This document shows, piece by piece, positions 27,693 through 36,023 of a DNA stretch of 64,000 nt. The stretch's first letter is position 1. The number at the start of each line of letters is the position of its first letter. The notes under the pieces are model-generated. The model was not told the DNA's origin. It did not search any database and saw only the letters and a program-made list of their open reading frames with translations. The stretch is from Burkholderiaceae bacterium 26 (GTDB taxonomy: Bacteria > Pseudomonadota > Gammaproteobacteria > Burkholderiales > Burkholderiaceae), in contig JYOB01000010.1 in assembly GCA_000955795.1 (NCBI GenBank), positions 604,590 through 668,589 on the forward strand, in the 5' to 3' direction. A program made the translations under genes and the position numbers.

Positions 27693-30136
27693 ACGCGACG
27701 CCGCACCAGGGCCACTACACCGACCCCTAGCACAAGCCCCACAAGGGGATCCACCGCACCCGCACCCGATGCCCCGGCACTGCCAGCGCCGCTCCCCGTA
27801 GCAACATCGCTTTCAGGAGCCGTGCCGCCACCGGCCGCCTGCGTATCGAGCGCGAGGTCGACGAGCACCGGGTCATGATCCGACGACCGGTACGCGTCCG
27901 GCGCGTAGAACGCCTGTTGCTGCTCGGCGCTTTTGTATGCGAACGAGTATTCCAATGCTATCGGTTCATCGGCGTTGATGTGCCACTCGTGCACGGCGCG
28001 TACACGCTCGGCCAGGCCGGAGGTGGCAAGCGCATGGTCGATGTAGCCGGATTCGCCGCCGTAGACATAGCTGTAGGCGTCCTTGCCGACGAACTTCTCC
28101 ACCATGTCGGCATATCCCTTGTCGGCAAGCAGCACGACGGGGTCTTCCTTGGCATAGCTGTTGAGATCACCGATGAGAAGCTGCCCTATGTCAGCCACGC
28201 CGGTTGGCGACGTCGCCAGCCAGTCGGCGATCAGACCGGCAGCGCGCACGCGGGTGGGGTTCCAGCAGCTCTGGCCGTCGCCCTGGTCGGCGTCCTTGCC
28301 AGTTGCACCGGTGCAGCCCTTGGACTTCAGGTGATTGACGACCACGGTAAAGTTCTGCGCGCCGCCGATGCGTCGGAAGCTTCGCGCCAGCGGCTGTCGG
28401 TTCTTGTTATCGATGACCAGGGTGGCCGGAATGCCGACGGGCTCCACGGTGCGACTGTTGTAGAGGATCGCCACCGTAATCGCATCGCTGCCCAGCTTCG
28501 GCACGCCAGGATCGACGTAGCGCCAGTCGGCGCCAAGCTGGCTTGTTAGGTGGCGGATGGCGCTGAGTTCACCGTAGCCGTCATTCTCGATTTCCATCAG
28601 GCCAACCACATCGGCATTGATGGCGCGGATGGCCGCAACGATCTTGGCTTCCTGGCGCTCGAACTCAGCCTGTGTCTTGGCGCCCCGGTTGGTTGGCTCA
28701 TTGAAGCCGGCGCCCTTGCCGTCACCGTTGAAGTAGTTCAGCACGTTGAACGAGGCCACGCGCACATCGGCTTGGGCGTGGCGTGCGGGTGCACCCGCAC
28801 GCGGGTTCGTGGCAGCGTTGAAAGCCGGCGCGGCCGCGCCCGGAACGGGCTGCAGGCGCCAGGCGTTGTAGCGCGTTTCCAGCACGCCCTGCACACCGCT
28901 CACGGTGTAGCCGGCGCGCACGGGATTCGCCGCAGACAGGCCCGGCGCCGGGTAGCGCACGCTGGCGGGATTCTGCTGATTGGAGCCATCGTCAAACACG
29001 ATGCGGTTCAGCGCGTTGCTTGCAGCCTGGGCCGCGGCCCCGCTCCCGGGTGGGGCCACGTTGGTGGGCAATGGCAAGCGCCCGTTGCTGAGGAGCAGAC
29101 TGCCGTAGCGTCCGAGTTCGTACGTTTCGCTCACCGTCAGCGTCTGCGGCAGGCGCACGAGCATCCCTTCATATGCCGAGAGCGCTCTGGCATCGGCCAC
29201 GGGCAGTGTCACATCGACTGGCGTCACGCTGTTGCCGCTGGCACAACTTGCGAGGCCGTTCGTGGCCAGCGTCAATTGCGTCTGGCCGTACTTCTCCTCC
29301 ACCTTGCCGACGAGGTGGACAAGGTCCCCTGCGCGCGCGGTGACGCCGGGCGCGTAGACGAACAGCCCTTCCGACACGCCGGGCAGCCTTCGGCGCTGCG
29401 CGTCCGGCTGTTGCACGAAGAAGCCGTTGAATCCGTTGGTGCCGCTGTAGTCGGCCGTCACGACCGCTTCGATTTCAACGTTCTGGCCGGCCAGCGGCGA
29501 AGTTGCGCCCGCGCCCTGCACATCCGCAAGATGCGTTGCTGCGGCACCGCACACGGTAGCGGCGGGTGGCGGCGTGACGGTGCCCTGCCCGTTGTGCAAG
29601 CCAAGATCGGAAAAGTCGTCGACGTTGAACGCATCCCATTGCACGGATGGATCGAAGGCGGCGGTACTGTTCGTATCACCCGCCTTCACCGAGCCTTTGC
29701 GGCGCAGCGTGTGGTCCTTCGTGCCGGCGACGGCCGTCCCCCAGAAGCCGGACGGCGGTTGATAGCCGACCTGACCGATGCGGTCGACAACAACGCCAGA
29801 GCGGGTGAGCGTCAGCGCGTCGTCGCCGTTAAAGGAGAAGCCCGCAGTCTGGTTGACGCGGGTGCCCAGCGCACTGGCCAGCGTGCTATGCGCCATCACA
29901 TGTACGGAGCCCGGCGCCAGCTTGCCCGAGAGCGCAAACGATGCGGTGGGCGTGCTGCCGCCATTGTTGTACTGCTCGATCTTGTAGACCGACAGATCGG
30001 CCTCTGCTGCGTCCGGGTTGTAGATTTCGACGGCCTTGTTGTTGGAGCTGCCTTCTACGTATTCGCTGATGAGGAGCTCGGCATGAGCAGGCAGCGCCAT
30101 GAACAGCACGGCGGAAAGGAGGAAATGCAGGTGCAT
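27680..30136 (-). CDS. Secreted ExeM/NucH-type nuclease with GlyGly-CTERM-like tail
   Basis: An 818-residue exported protein. The signal peptide ends at PAHA; a lamin-tail-like domain follows (about 20-115, ELLISEYVEGSSNNKAVEIYN). The C-terminal half is an endonuclease/exonuclease/phosphatase domain with RVASFNVLNYF, GLMEIENDG, VNHLKSKG, GDLNSYAKEDP and SSDHDPVLVDL, which contain the metal and catalytic residues. The last 45 residues are a Gly/Ala/Ser-rich stretch, a hydrophobic helix (LVGLVLGVGVVAL) and RRR, a sorting signal for rhombosortase. It probably degrades extracellular DNA. Export through a type II system is inferred from related proteins. Confidence 0.9.
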   Translation of the reverse strand: MHLHFLLSAVLFMALPAHAELLISEYVEGSSNNKAVEIYNPDAAEADLSVYKIEQYNNGGSTPTASFALSGKLAPGSVHVMAHSTLASALGTRVNQTAGFSFNGDDALTLTRSGVVVDRIGQVGYQPPSGFWGTAVAGTKDHTLRRKGSVKAGDTNSTAAFDPSVQWDAFNVDDFSDLGLHNGQGTVTPPPAATVCGAAATHLADVQGAGATSPLAGQNVEIEAVVTADYSGTNGFNGFFVQQPDAQRRRLPGVSEGLFVYAPGVTARAGDLVHLVGKVEEKYGQTQLTLATNGLASCASGNSVTPVDVTLPVADARALSAYEGMLVRLPQTLTVSETYELGRYGSLLLSNGRLPLPTNVAPPGSGAAAQAASNALNRIVFDDGSNQQNPASVRYPAPGLSAANPVRAGYTVSGVQGVLETRYNAWRLQPVPGAAAPAFNAATNPRAGAPARHAQADVRVASFNVLNYFNGDGKGAGFNEPTNRGAKTQAEFERQEAKIVAAIRAINADVVGLMEIENDGYGELSAIRHLTSQLGADWRYVDPGVPKLGSDAITVAILYNSRTVEPVGIPATLVIDNKNRQPLARSFRRIGGAQNFTVVVNHLKSKGCTGATGKDADQGDGQSCWNPTRVRAAGLIADWLATSPTGVADIGQLLIGDLNSYAKEDPVVLLADKGYADMVEKFVGKDAYSYVYGGESGYIDHALATSGLAERVRAVHEWHINADEPIALEYSFAYKSAEQQQAFYAPDAYRSSDHDPVLVDLALDTQAAGGGTAPESDVATGSGAGSAGASGAGAVDPLVGLVLGVGVVALVRRRVWHA

Positions 30137-30270
30137 GGGGGATCAGGGGTGGGGGATGGAATGGTTTCGGCATACCTTCAACAACGCCGATGACGTATGC
30201 ATGGCGCGCGGCCGCCGATCGTTCAGCATTCTGTAAGGCACCCTCTCCCAGAAGCCCGCTCTCACCAAAA

Positions 30271-30308
30271 AATGAAAAACCCGCGACGCTTTCGCAGTCG
30301 CGGGTTCT
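30271..30308 (-). terminator. Terminator of the RcnB-like gene
   Basis: AACCCGCGAC and GTCGCGGGTT pair around GCTTTCGCA. On the minus strand the stem is followed by TTTTCATTTTTT. It starts about 20 nt after the stop codon of the gene at 30328-30663. Confidence 0.88.
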
Positions 30309-30327
30309 TCTCTCAGCGGATCAGCAA

Positions 30328-30663
30328 CTAGCCGCCGATCGTCACATTGAAGACGAGACCGTCCGGCCTCACAAGATAGTAGCCACCGTCCACACCGATC
30401 CAGTGATAGCCGCGCGGGGGTGGCGAGAGACGATGCTCGCGCCAGTCGTCGATGATGTATTGGCGATCGCGGTATTCAGGTGGAATGCGCTCACCCCGAT
30501 TCCACCGGTGGGCCATTTCGCGATCGGCGCGGCGATCCACGTCGACACGCTCGTCGTGGCGGTCGCGGTCCCAGCGGTGATCGCGGTCTTGCGCATGGCC
30601 GGCTAGCGGCGCGAGCGCAGATACAGCCAGCATCAATGACATCAGGAACTTGGTTTTTTGCAT
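30328..30663 (-). CDS. RcnB-family periplasmic protein
   Basis: A 111-residue secreted protein. The signal peptide ends at GHA (start ATG at 30663 after a GGGAGCACTCC leader). A highly charged Asp/Arg/His segment (QDRDHRWDRDRHDERVDVDR) is followed by the RcnB signature YRDRQYIIDDWREHRLSPPP and GYHWIGVDGGYYLVRPDG. E. coli RcnB takes part in nickel/cobalt homeostasis, but most family members have no known role and no RcnA exporter is encoded here. It is monocistronic, with its own terminator. Confidence 0.85.
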   Translation of the reverse strand: MQKTKFLMSLMLAVSALAPLAGHAQDRDHRWDRDRHDERVDVDRRADREMAHRWNRGERIPPEYRDRQYIIDDWREHRLSPPPRGYHWIGVDGGYYLVRPDGLVFNVTIGG

Positions 30664-30934
30664 GGAGTGCTCCCTTAAAGCGTCCGGACATGCCGAACCT
30701 TGTTTCCACTCTATGCCGCACCGGGCTACAGGCTGTGACAAACCGCGTTAAGGATGTAACAGACGATTTTTTGTGCGCTGTGCGCCGCGTGCGTTATCCA
30801 ACGGTCGCGGTTGGCTCTCCTTGGAGAACCAATACAGAATTGCCGAATTTTGTGTTTTTCTGTACCTGTTGGGCGATTGACCACGGGTGCTAGCCTGCAA
30901 GCTCTTCGTCCTTGCCGCTGACATCGAGCCCGCC

Positions 30935-31567
30935 ATGCCTACCCTCACCAACCTGCTCACCTTTGCCCTGGTTGCCCTCGGCATGGTGCTGACGCCCGGC
31001 CCGAACATGATTTACCTGATCTCCCGTTCGATCTGCCAGGGGCGTAACGCCGGGCTGGTGTCCCTAGCGGGCATCGCCACCGGCTTCGTCTTCTACATGC
31101 TGTGCGCCGCATTCGGCATCACCGCCTTGCTGATGGCCGTGCCGTTTGCCTACGATGCGCTGCGTTTTGGCGGCGCAATCTACCTGCTGTATCTGGCGTG
31201 GCAAGCCGTGCGCCCGGGTGGCCGCGCGCCATTCCAGGTGCGGCAGCTGCCGGTGGACAGCCCGCGCAAGTTGTACACGATGGGCTTGCTGACCAGCATG
31301 CTCAACCCCAAGGTGGCAGTGCTGTATCTGTCGCTGCTGCCGCAGTTCATTGAGCCGGCGCACGGCAGCGTGCTGGTGCAGTCGGTGTGCCTTGGGCTCA
31401 CGCAAATCTGCGTGAGCGTGACCGTCAATTCGATGATCGCCGCCACGGCGGGCAGCATCGCCGCATTCCTCTCGCGCAAGCCGAGCTGGCTGTCGGTCCA
31501 GCGCTACCTGATGGGCACCGTCCTGACCAGCCTGGCACTACGCATGGCGATGGAAGCACGCAAGTAA
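30935..31567 (+). CDS. LysE/RhtB-family amino acid exporter
   Basis: A 210-residue inner membrane protein with about six helices. The N-terminal FALVALGMVLTPGPNMIYLI and the following ISRSICQGRNAGLVSLAGIATG are diagnostic of the LysE/RhtB family. These proteins export amino acids such as threonine, homoserine, lysine or leucine; the substrate here cannot be read from the sequence. The ATG at 30935 is preferred because translation from a leucine-type codon upstream adds non-family residues. It is a single gene, ended by a strong bidirectional terminator. Confidence 0.88.
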   Translation: MPTLTNLLTFALVALGMVLTPGPNMIYLISRSICQGRNAGLVSLAGIATGFVFYMLCAAFGITALLMAVPFAYDALRFGGAIYLLYLAWQAVRPGGRAPFQVRQLPVDSPRKLYTMGLLTSMLNPKVAVLYLSLLPQFIEPAHGSVLVQSVCLGLTQICVSVTVNSMIAATAGSIAAFLSRKPSWLSVQRYLMGTVLTSLALRMAMEARK

Positions 31568-31596
31568 GCCACCCCAATTCGAGAAACGATTCGCAG

Positions 31597-31647
31597 CCAA
31601 TGAAAACGGGGCGATCCGGCCAAACCGGATCGCCCCGTTTTCATTGA
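31597..31647. terminator. Strong bidirectional terminator with 21-bp perfect stem
   Basis: Bases 31599-31619 pair perfectly with 31625-31645 around loop CCAAA; the stem core is GGGGCGATCCGG and the ends are A- and T-rich on both sides. It separates the convergent lysE-type and tusA-type genes and serves both. Confidence 0.92.
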
Positions 31648-31660
31648 ACGCGCTGTCAGA

Positions 31661-31888
31661 TCAGCGGCGGCGCATATAGAACGTGAACACCTTGTCCTGC
31701 TCGCTGTGCTCCAGCAACTCGTTGCCGGTTTGCTTGGCGAATGCCTGGAAGTCCCGCGTGGCGCCGGGGTCGGTGGCAAGAATCTTGAGCACGTCGCCGC
31801 TTTGCATGTCGGCAAGCGCCTTCTTCGTGCGCAGGATGGGCAGCGGGCAATTCAGGCCACGCGCGTCGATTTCCTTCTGAAACTCCAT
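31661..31888 (-). CDS. TusA/SirA-family sulfur carrier protein
   Basis: A 75-residue protein, MEFQKEIDARGLNCPLPILR, with the family's invariant CPxP motif (Cys15, Pro16, Pro18) preceded by DARGLNC. TusA proteins carry a persulfide on this cysteine for tRNA thiolation or other sulfur transfers; several paralogues usually exist and the specific role is not evident. The ATG at 31888 is the family start; the longer frame overlaps the NUDIX gene. The NUDIX gene (31936-32517) is 47 bp upstream on the same strand. Confidence 0.88.
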   Translation of the reverse strand: MEFQKEIDARGLNCPLPILRTKKALADMQSGDVLKILATDPGATRDFQAFAKQTGNELLEHSEQDKVFTFYMRRR

Positions 31889-31935
31889 GTCTTCCTCAGT
31901 GGTACAGGCAAGCGGCGCGGTGCCGCTCGCATCAG

Positions 31936-32517
31936 TTATTCCGTGATTGTAACGAGCCGTGTCGGCTGCCACTGGCGCGGCGGCGGGGCGGCGGGTTCGC
32001 CGGTGCGGATGTCGATGTAGCTGACGGGCAAGCCACGCGCGCTCAGGAAATCAGCGACGGCATAACCGGTGCCGGCCGTCCAGGGGCGGACTTTCTCAAA
32101 CGGCTTCAGACGGTACTCGACGAGCTCTTCCGACAGCGCGATTTCGCCATCGGCCACCACGTGGTACGCAATGATCAGCTCATTCTTGCGGATGAACTCA
32201 TACACACCGATCAGCGAGATCGATTGCGCGTCGAGGTTCGTCTCTTCCTTCAGCTCGCGGGCAATGCCTTCTTCCGGCGTTTCATCGCGCTCCATAAAGC
32301 CGGTGACGAGGGCAAACATGCCTTCGGGCCATAGCGCGTTGCGCGCGAGGAACATTTGCCCGCGATACTCGACCACCGCCGCCAGGACCGGCAACGGATT
32401 GTTCCAGTGGACGAAGCCGCAGTCCGGCACCGGACACGCGATGCGCAGGCGGCCGGCGTTGTGCTGCTCGACGAGCGGCGTGGCGCATTGGGGGCAGAAG
32501 CGGTAGTCGAAGCTCAT
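31936..32517 (-). CDS. NUDIX hydrolase with N-terminal zinc ribbon
   Basis: A 193-residue cytoplasmic protein. An N-terminal zinc ribbon (CPQC at 8-11 and CPVPDC at 29-34) is followed by a Nudix box, GFMERDETPEEGIARELKEE, which provides the metal-binding glutamates. The zinc-ribbon subfamily includes NADH pyrophosphatases (NudC), but this protein is shorter and lacks an obvious NudC SQPWPFP motif, so the substrate is open. It lies 14 bp downstream of the threonine aldolase gene and 47 bp upstream of the TusA-like gene. Confidence 0.85.
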   Translation of the reverse strand: MSFDYRFCPQCATPLVEQHNAGRLRIACPVPDCGFVHWNNPLPVLAAVVEYRGQMFLARNALWPEGMFALVTGFMERDETPEEGIARELKEETNLDAQSISLIGVYEFIRKNELIIAYHVVADGEIALSEELVEYRLKPFEKVRPWTAGTGYAVADFLSARGLPVSYIDIRTGEPAAPPPRQWQPTRLVTITE

Positions 32518-32531
32518 GGCAGAGAGATGCG

Positions 32532-33578
32532 TTAGACAGCTTGCTCACAGGCCGCGCGGATGTCGGCGGCAAAGGCTTCCACCGTCTCGGGCTCCACGTC
32601 CCACGAGCACATCAGGCGGCAGCCGCCGGCGCCAATGAATGTGTAGAAACGCCAGCCGCGTGTGCGCAGCGCTTCGATGGCGGGCACCGGCAACTCGGCA
32701 AACACGGCGTTCGATTCGGTCGGGAACATGATGCGCACGCCTGGCACATCGGCGATGCGCGCATGCAGAAGTTGTGCCATCGCATTGCCGTGACGCGCGT
32801 TGCGCAGCCACACGTCGTTTTCAAGCAAACCCAGCCAAGGTGCCGAGATGAACCGCATCTTCGAGGCCAGCTGCCCTGCCTGCTTGACGCGATAGGCAAA
32901 GTCCTCCGCCAGGCGACGATCGAAGAAGACAACCGCCTCGCCGACCGGCAGCCCATTCTTCGTGCCGCCAAAGCACAGCACATCCACGCCGGCACGCCAC
33001 GTAATCTCAGACGGATGCACGCCGAGCGACGCCACCGCATTGGCGAAACGCGCGCCGTCCATGTGCACGCGCAACTGGCGACGCTTGGCAATCGCGGCAA
33101 TGGCGCGCACCTCGTCCACGGTGTAGACGGTGCCGACTTCCGTCGACTGCGTCAGCGAAACGACCTTCGGCTTCGGGTAGTGAATATCGGAGCGCCGCGT
33201 AACGAGCGCTTCCACCGCGTCCGGCGTGAGCTTGCCGTTCTCGCCCTTGGCGGTCAGCAGCTTCGATCCGTTGGAAAAGAACTCTGGACCGCCGCATTCG
33301 TCCGTCTCGATGTGCGCCAGCTCGTGGCAGATCACGGAGTGATACGACTGGCACAGCGACGACAGCGCCAGCGAATTGGCCGCCGTGCCGTTGAAGACGA
33401 AGAAAACTTCGCAATCGGTTTCGAACAGATCGCGGATGCGGTCGCAAACGCGTTGTGTCCAGGAATCGTCGCCATAGGCCGGCTCATGGCCGCTGCCGTT
33501 GGCCTCCAGGAAATACTTCAGAGACTCCGGGCAGAAGCCCGCGTAGTTGTCTGAGGCGAAATGCTGCTTGGGCTGCAT
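32532..33578 (-). CDS. ltaE: Low-specificity threonine aldolase
   Basis: A 348-residue PLP enzyme of the beta-eliminating lyase group that splits threonine or allo-threonine to glycine and acetaldehyde. It begins MQPKQHFASDNYAGFCPE. The PLP lysine is Lys207 in DVLCFGGTKNGLPVGEAVVF, and VHMDGARFANA gives Asp174, which contacts the pyridine nitrogen. The N-terminal FNGTAANSLAL forms the phosphate-binding loop. It is in a minus-strand run with the tautomerase upstream and the NUDIX gene downstream, only 14 bp apart. Confidence 0.9.
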   Translation of the reverse strand: MQPKQHFASDNYAGFCPESLKYFLEANGSGHEPAYGDDSWTQRVCDRIRDLFETDCEVFFVFNGTAANSLALSSLCQSYHSVICHELAHIETDECGGPEFFSNGSKLLTAKGENGKLTPDAVEALVTRRSDIHYPKPKVVSLTQSTEVGTVYTVDEVRAIAAIAKRRQLRVHMDGARFANAVASLGVHPSEITWRAGVDVLCFGGTKNGLPVGEAVVFFDRRLAEDFAYRVKQAGQLASKMRFISAPWLGLLENDVWLRNARHGNAMAQLLHARIADVPGVRIMFPTESNAVFAELPVPAIEALRTRGWRFYTFIGAGGCRLMCSWDVEPETVEAFAADIRAACEQAV

Positions 33579-33609
33579 GGCGGGCCGGCAAATGTGAGTG
33601 GAAGACGGG

Positions 33610-33798
33610 TTACTTCTGTTCGGACCACAGGACGCCGCCGGTGGCCCAGTTTTCGCGCTTGATGTCGGTGATGATGATGTCGACGGCGCCCGGCGCGCAG
33701 CCCAGCGATTCGCAGGTGACGCGCGTCACCTCTTCGACGAGCTTCCTCTTCTGCTCAACGCTGCGGCCCTCGAACATCTCGATATGGAAAGTCGGCAT
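33610..33798 (-). CDS. 4-oxalocrotonate tautomerase-family protein
   Basis: A 62-residue protein starting MPTFHIEMFEGRSVEQKRKL, with Pro2 exposed after Met removal as the catalytic base, and length and hydrophobic pattern as in 4-OT. IIITDIKRENWATGGVLWSE at the C-terminus matches the YdcE/PptA-like and 4-OT tail. The natural substrate is not evident; there is no catechol meta-pathway nearby. It is between the class II aldolase and threonine aldolase genes on the same strand. Confidence 0.88.
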   Translation of the reverse strand: MPTFHIEMFEGRSVEQKRKLVEEVTRVTCESLGCAPGAVDIIITDIKRENWATGGVLWSEQK

Positions 33799-33845
33799 GG
33801 GGTGTCTCCGTTTTATGCGTGGATTCGACAGTCGCTTCGGTTGCG

Positions 33846-34631
33846 TCAGTCGCGATACGAAGCGTCGATTTTATCCAGTTTGCGCAACAGCGCCGGCCAC
33901 TCGATCATGCCTTCAATGGCGCCGCCATCTTCGAGCTGTTCCGCCGCGCGATCGGCCACGTGCGGCGCGGGCGAGACGACCTCGCCGCCAGCGAGCGCCT
34001 GAATCTGGATCTCGCATGCCTTGATGAGCGTGGCCATCAGCACGTGCGCTTCCGCCACGGTGCGGCCGACGGTGAGCGTGCCGTGATTGCGCAGCAGCAT
34101 CGCGAAATGATTGCCAAGCGACGCGGTAAGGCGCATGCCCTCTTCCGGCGTAAAGGCAAGCCCTTCGTAATCGTGATACGCAATGCGCTGGTGAAACCGC
34201 AGCGCATGCTGAGACAGCGGCAGCAGCCCGCGCTTCTGCGCCGACACGGCAATGCCCGCCGTGTTATGCAGGTGGATCACGCATTGCGCATCGGGCCGCG
34301 CAGCGTGAACGGCAGCGTGCAATGCGAAGCCCGTCACGTTGACGGACGGACGCGTAGCAGCGTCGGGCCAATCGCCGACAAGCTGGCCGCGGCCATTGAT
34401 CTTGACCAGGTTGGATGCGGTGATTTCGTCGAACGCGAGGCCGAAAGCGTTGATCAGGAAGTGATCAGGCTCGCCCGGCACGGTGGCCGACAGGTGGGTG
34501 TAGACAAGGTCGTCCCAACCGTTGAGCGCGGCCAGGCGATATGCGGCGGCAAGATCGACGCGCACCGCGCGCTCGGCCTGGCTCATTTCGCCGCCGGACG
34601 TGACGGCATCGGGGCGCAGGGCAAAAGACAT
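33846..34631 (-). CDS. Class II aldolase/adducin-family protein
   Basis: A 261-residue cytoplasmic protein of the L-fuculose-phosphate aldolase/adducin superfamily. YRLAALNGWDDLVYTHLSAT and FGLAFDEITASNLVKI are at the N-terminus. CVIHLHNTAGIAVS (HxH zinc ligands) and LLRNHGTLTVG (with a further His) complete the active site. Such proteins may be sugar-phosphate aldolases, or decarboxylase- and epimerase-like; the substrate is unknown. It is 47 bp upstream of the tautomerase gene and 75 bp downstream of the MFS transporter gene, all on the minus strand. Confidence 0.85.
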   Translation of the reverse strand: MSFALRPDAVTSGGEMSQAERAVRVDLAAAYRLAALNGWDDLVYTHLSATVPGEPDHFLINAFGLAFDEITASNLVKINGRGQLVGDWPDAATRPSVNVTGFALHAAVHAARPDAQCVIHLHNTAGIAVSAQKRGLLPLSQHALRFHQRIAYHDYEGLAFTPEEGMRLTASLGNHFAMLLRNHGTLTVGRTVAEAHVLMATLIKACEIQIQALAGGEVVSPAPHVADRAAEQLEDGGAIEGMIEWPALLRKLDKIDASYRD

Positions 34632-34706
34632 GGGGCTCCTCCAATGGAGGAGGCATTCTAGAACGGGTGCGCTGGGCGCGTTGTACGCGCCTTCACATGC
34701 CGCGCA

Positions 34707-35921
34707 TCACGCACGCGCCGGTGCCGCCCGCTTGACCGCAAGAAAGGTCGCCACGCCCGCCACGAGCGACACCGCTGCCACGGCCAGCGATGCATTGAAG
34801 CCGCCCGTGGCCGCAAACAAACGGTTCGCAAGCGGCGGCCCGACGATCTGGCCGATGCCATACGCGGCCGTCATGAGCCCCATCAGACGCGGCACGGCAT
34901 GCGGCCAGAGCCGGCGCGCCTCGCGCATGGCGAACAGCGTGATCGCCGTGAACGGCAGGCCGAGCAGCGTGCTGGAAAGCGCCAGCCCCGCCACCGTTGG
35001 CCACACGATGCTGGTAGTCACAGCAACCGCCTGCATGGCGTAGGCCGTGGCCAGCAGCGATCGGTTGTCGCGCGCTAGGCTGATCCGTGTGGAAAGAAAC
35101 GCCCCGAGCGCCACCCCCGCACCGAACATCGGCCAGAACAGATCGGGCCAGACCGAACCCGCCGGCAGCACCTTGCGCGCGATCACGGGCAGGAACGTGG
35201 CGGTGATGATGTAGCCAAAGCCGGCCAGGCCGTAGGCGAGCGTAAGCGCGCTGGTGGGCGCATCCAGCCCGGGTGCCGTGCCGGATGCAGCCGGCGCCGG
35301 AGCGGCATGCGCATGCGCTTCTGGCCGGATGGTCGACCACACCGCCGCCGAGAGCAGCGCCGACAGCACGCCAAACGCCATCCATGCCGACGTCGCGTGC
35401 CAACCCAGCGCCACCATCCCGCTGGCCGCCAAGCCTGGAATGGCGATGCCAAGACCCGGCCCGCAGAAAATGATGCCGCCGAGCGCCGCATGGCCCAGCT
35501 CGGTCAGCCGATGAAGGCACCAGCCCGCCGTAAAGACAAACACCAGCGCGCTGGCCATGCCGGCTGCAAAGCGCAGCAGAAGCCACGCAGGCTGCCCTTG
35601 CAGCACGCCCATTCCGGCAGTCAGCAGCACCGTCGCAACCAGACCGGTGCGGATGAGCCGCGCCGCGTCGCCGCGCACCGCCATGCAGGCCAGCGCGCCA
35701 ACGAAATAGCCCAGGTAGTTGCCGGTGGCCAGCCAGCTGCCCTGCGCCAACGTCAGGCTGCCGTCGTGAAGCATCATCGGCAGGATCGGCGTGAAGGCGA
35801 AGCGGCCGATGCCCATCGCCACGGACAGCGCCACCATGCCCGCAATCGCCACGCGCCATGCGGTGGCCCGCTGGGAATGGGCGGCGGACGAGGCAGAGGT
35901 AGACGACAGCGTGTGCTCCAT
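34707..35921 (-). CDS. YbfB/YjiJ-family MFS transporter
   Basis: A 404-residue transporter with 12 predicted helices. The segment RVAIAGMVALSVAMGIGRFA, then FTPILPMMLHDGSL and ASWLATGNYLGYFVGAL, is characteristic of the YbfB/YjiJ group (DUF3360-like MFS_1). The function of this group is not established. The ATG at 35921 (MEHTLSSTS) is chosen; longer frames run into the divergent regulator. It is transcribed away from a LysR gene, which probably controls it. Confidence 0.85.
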   Translation of the reverse strand: MEHTLSSTSASSAAHSQRATAWRVAIAGMVALSVAMGIGRFAFTPILPMMLHDGSLTLAQGSWLATGNYLGYFVGALACMAVRGDAARLIRTGLVATVLLTAGMGVLQGQPAWLLLRFAAGMASALVFVFTAGWCLHRLTELGHAALGGIIFCGPGLGIAIPGLAASGMVALGWHATSAWMAFGVLSALLSAAVWSTIRPEAHAHAAPAPAASGTAPGLDAPTSALTLAYGLAGFGYIITATFLPVIARKVLPAGSVWPDLFWPMFGAGVALGAFLSTRISLARDNRSLLATAYAMQAVAVTTSIVWPTVAGLALSSTLLGLPFTAITLFAMREARRLWPHAVPRLMGLMTAAYGIGQIVGPPLANRLFAATGGFNASLAVAAVSLVAGVATFLAVKRAAPARA

Positions 35922-36023
35922 GGAAGGGCCCGGATGAGGAAATCGGCACTTCATCGTACGCAAGGCCGTCCATCCTGAAAAATGAATTATATTGAACGAA
36001 CCCATTAGCATTTGAGATACATC
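35922..36023. promoter_or_regulatory. Divergent control region, MFS transporter/LysR
   Basis: 102 bp between the divergent starts. The stretch GAAAAATGAATTATATTGAACGAAC (35977-36001) is A/T-rich and includes TGAATTATATTGA, a T-N11-A-like site of the LysR type overlapping a probable -10. Regulator control of the neighbour is inferred from the arrangement. Confidence 0.5.
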
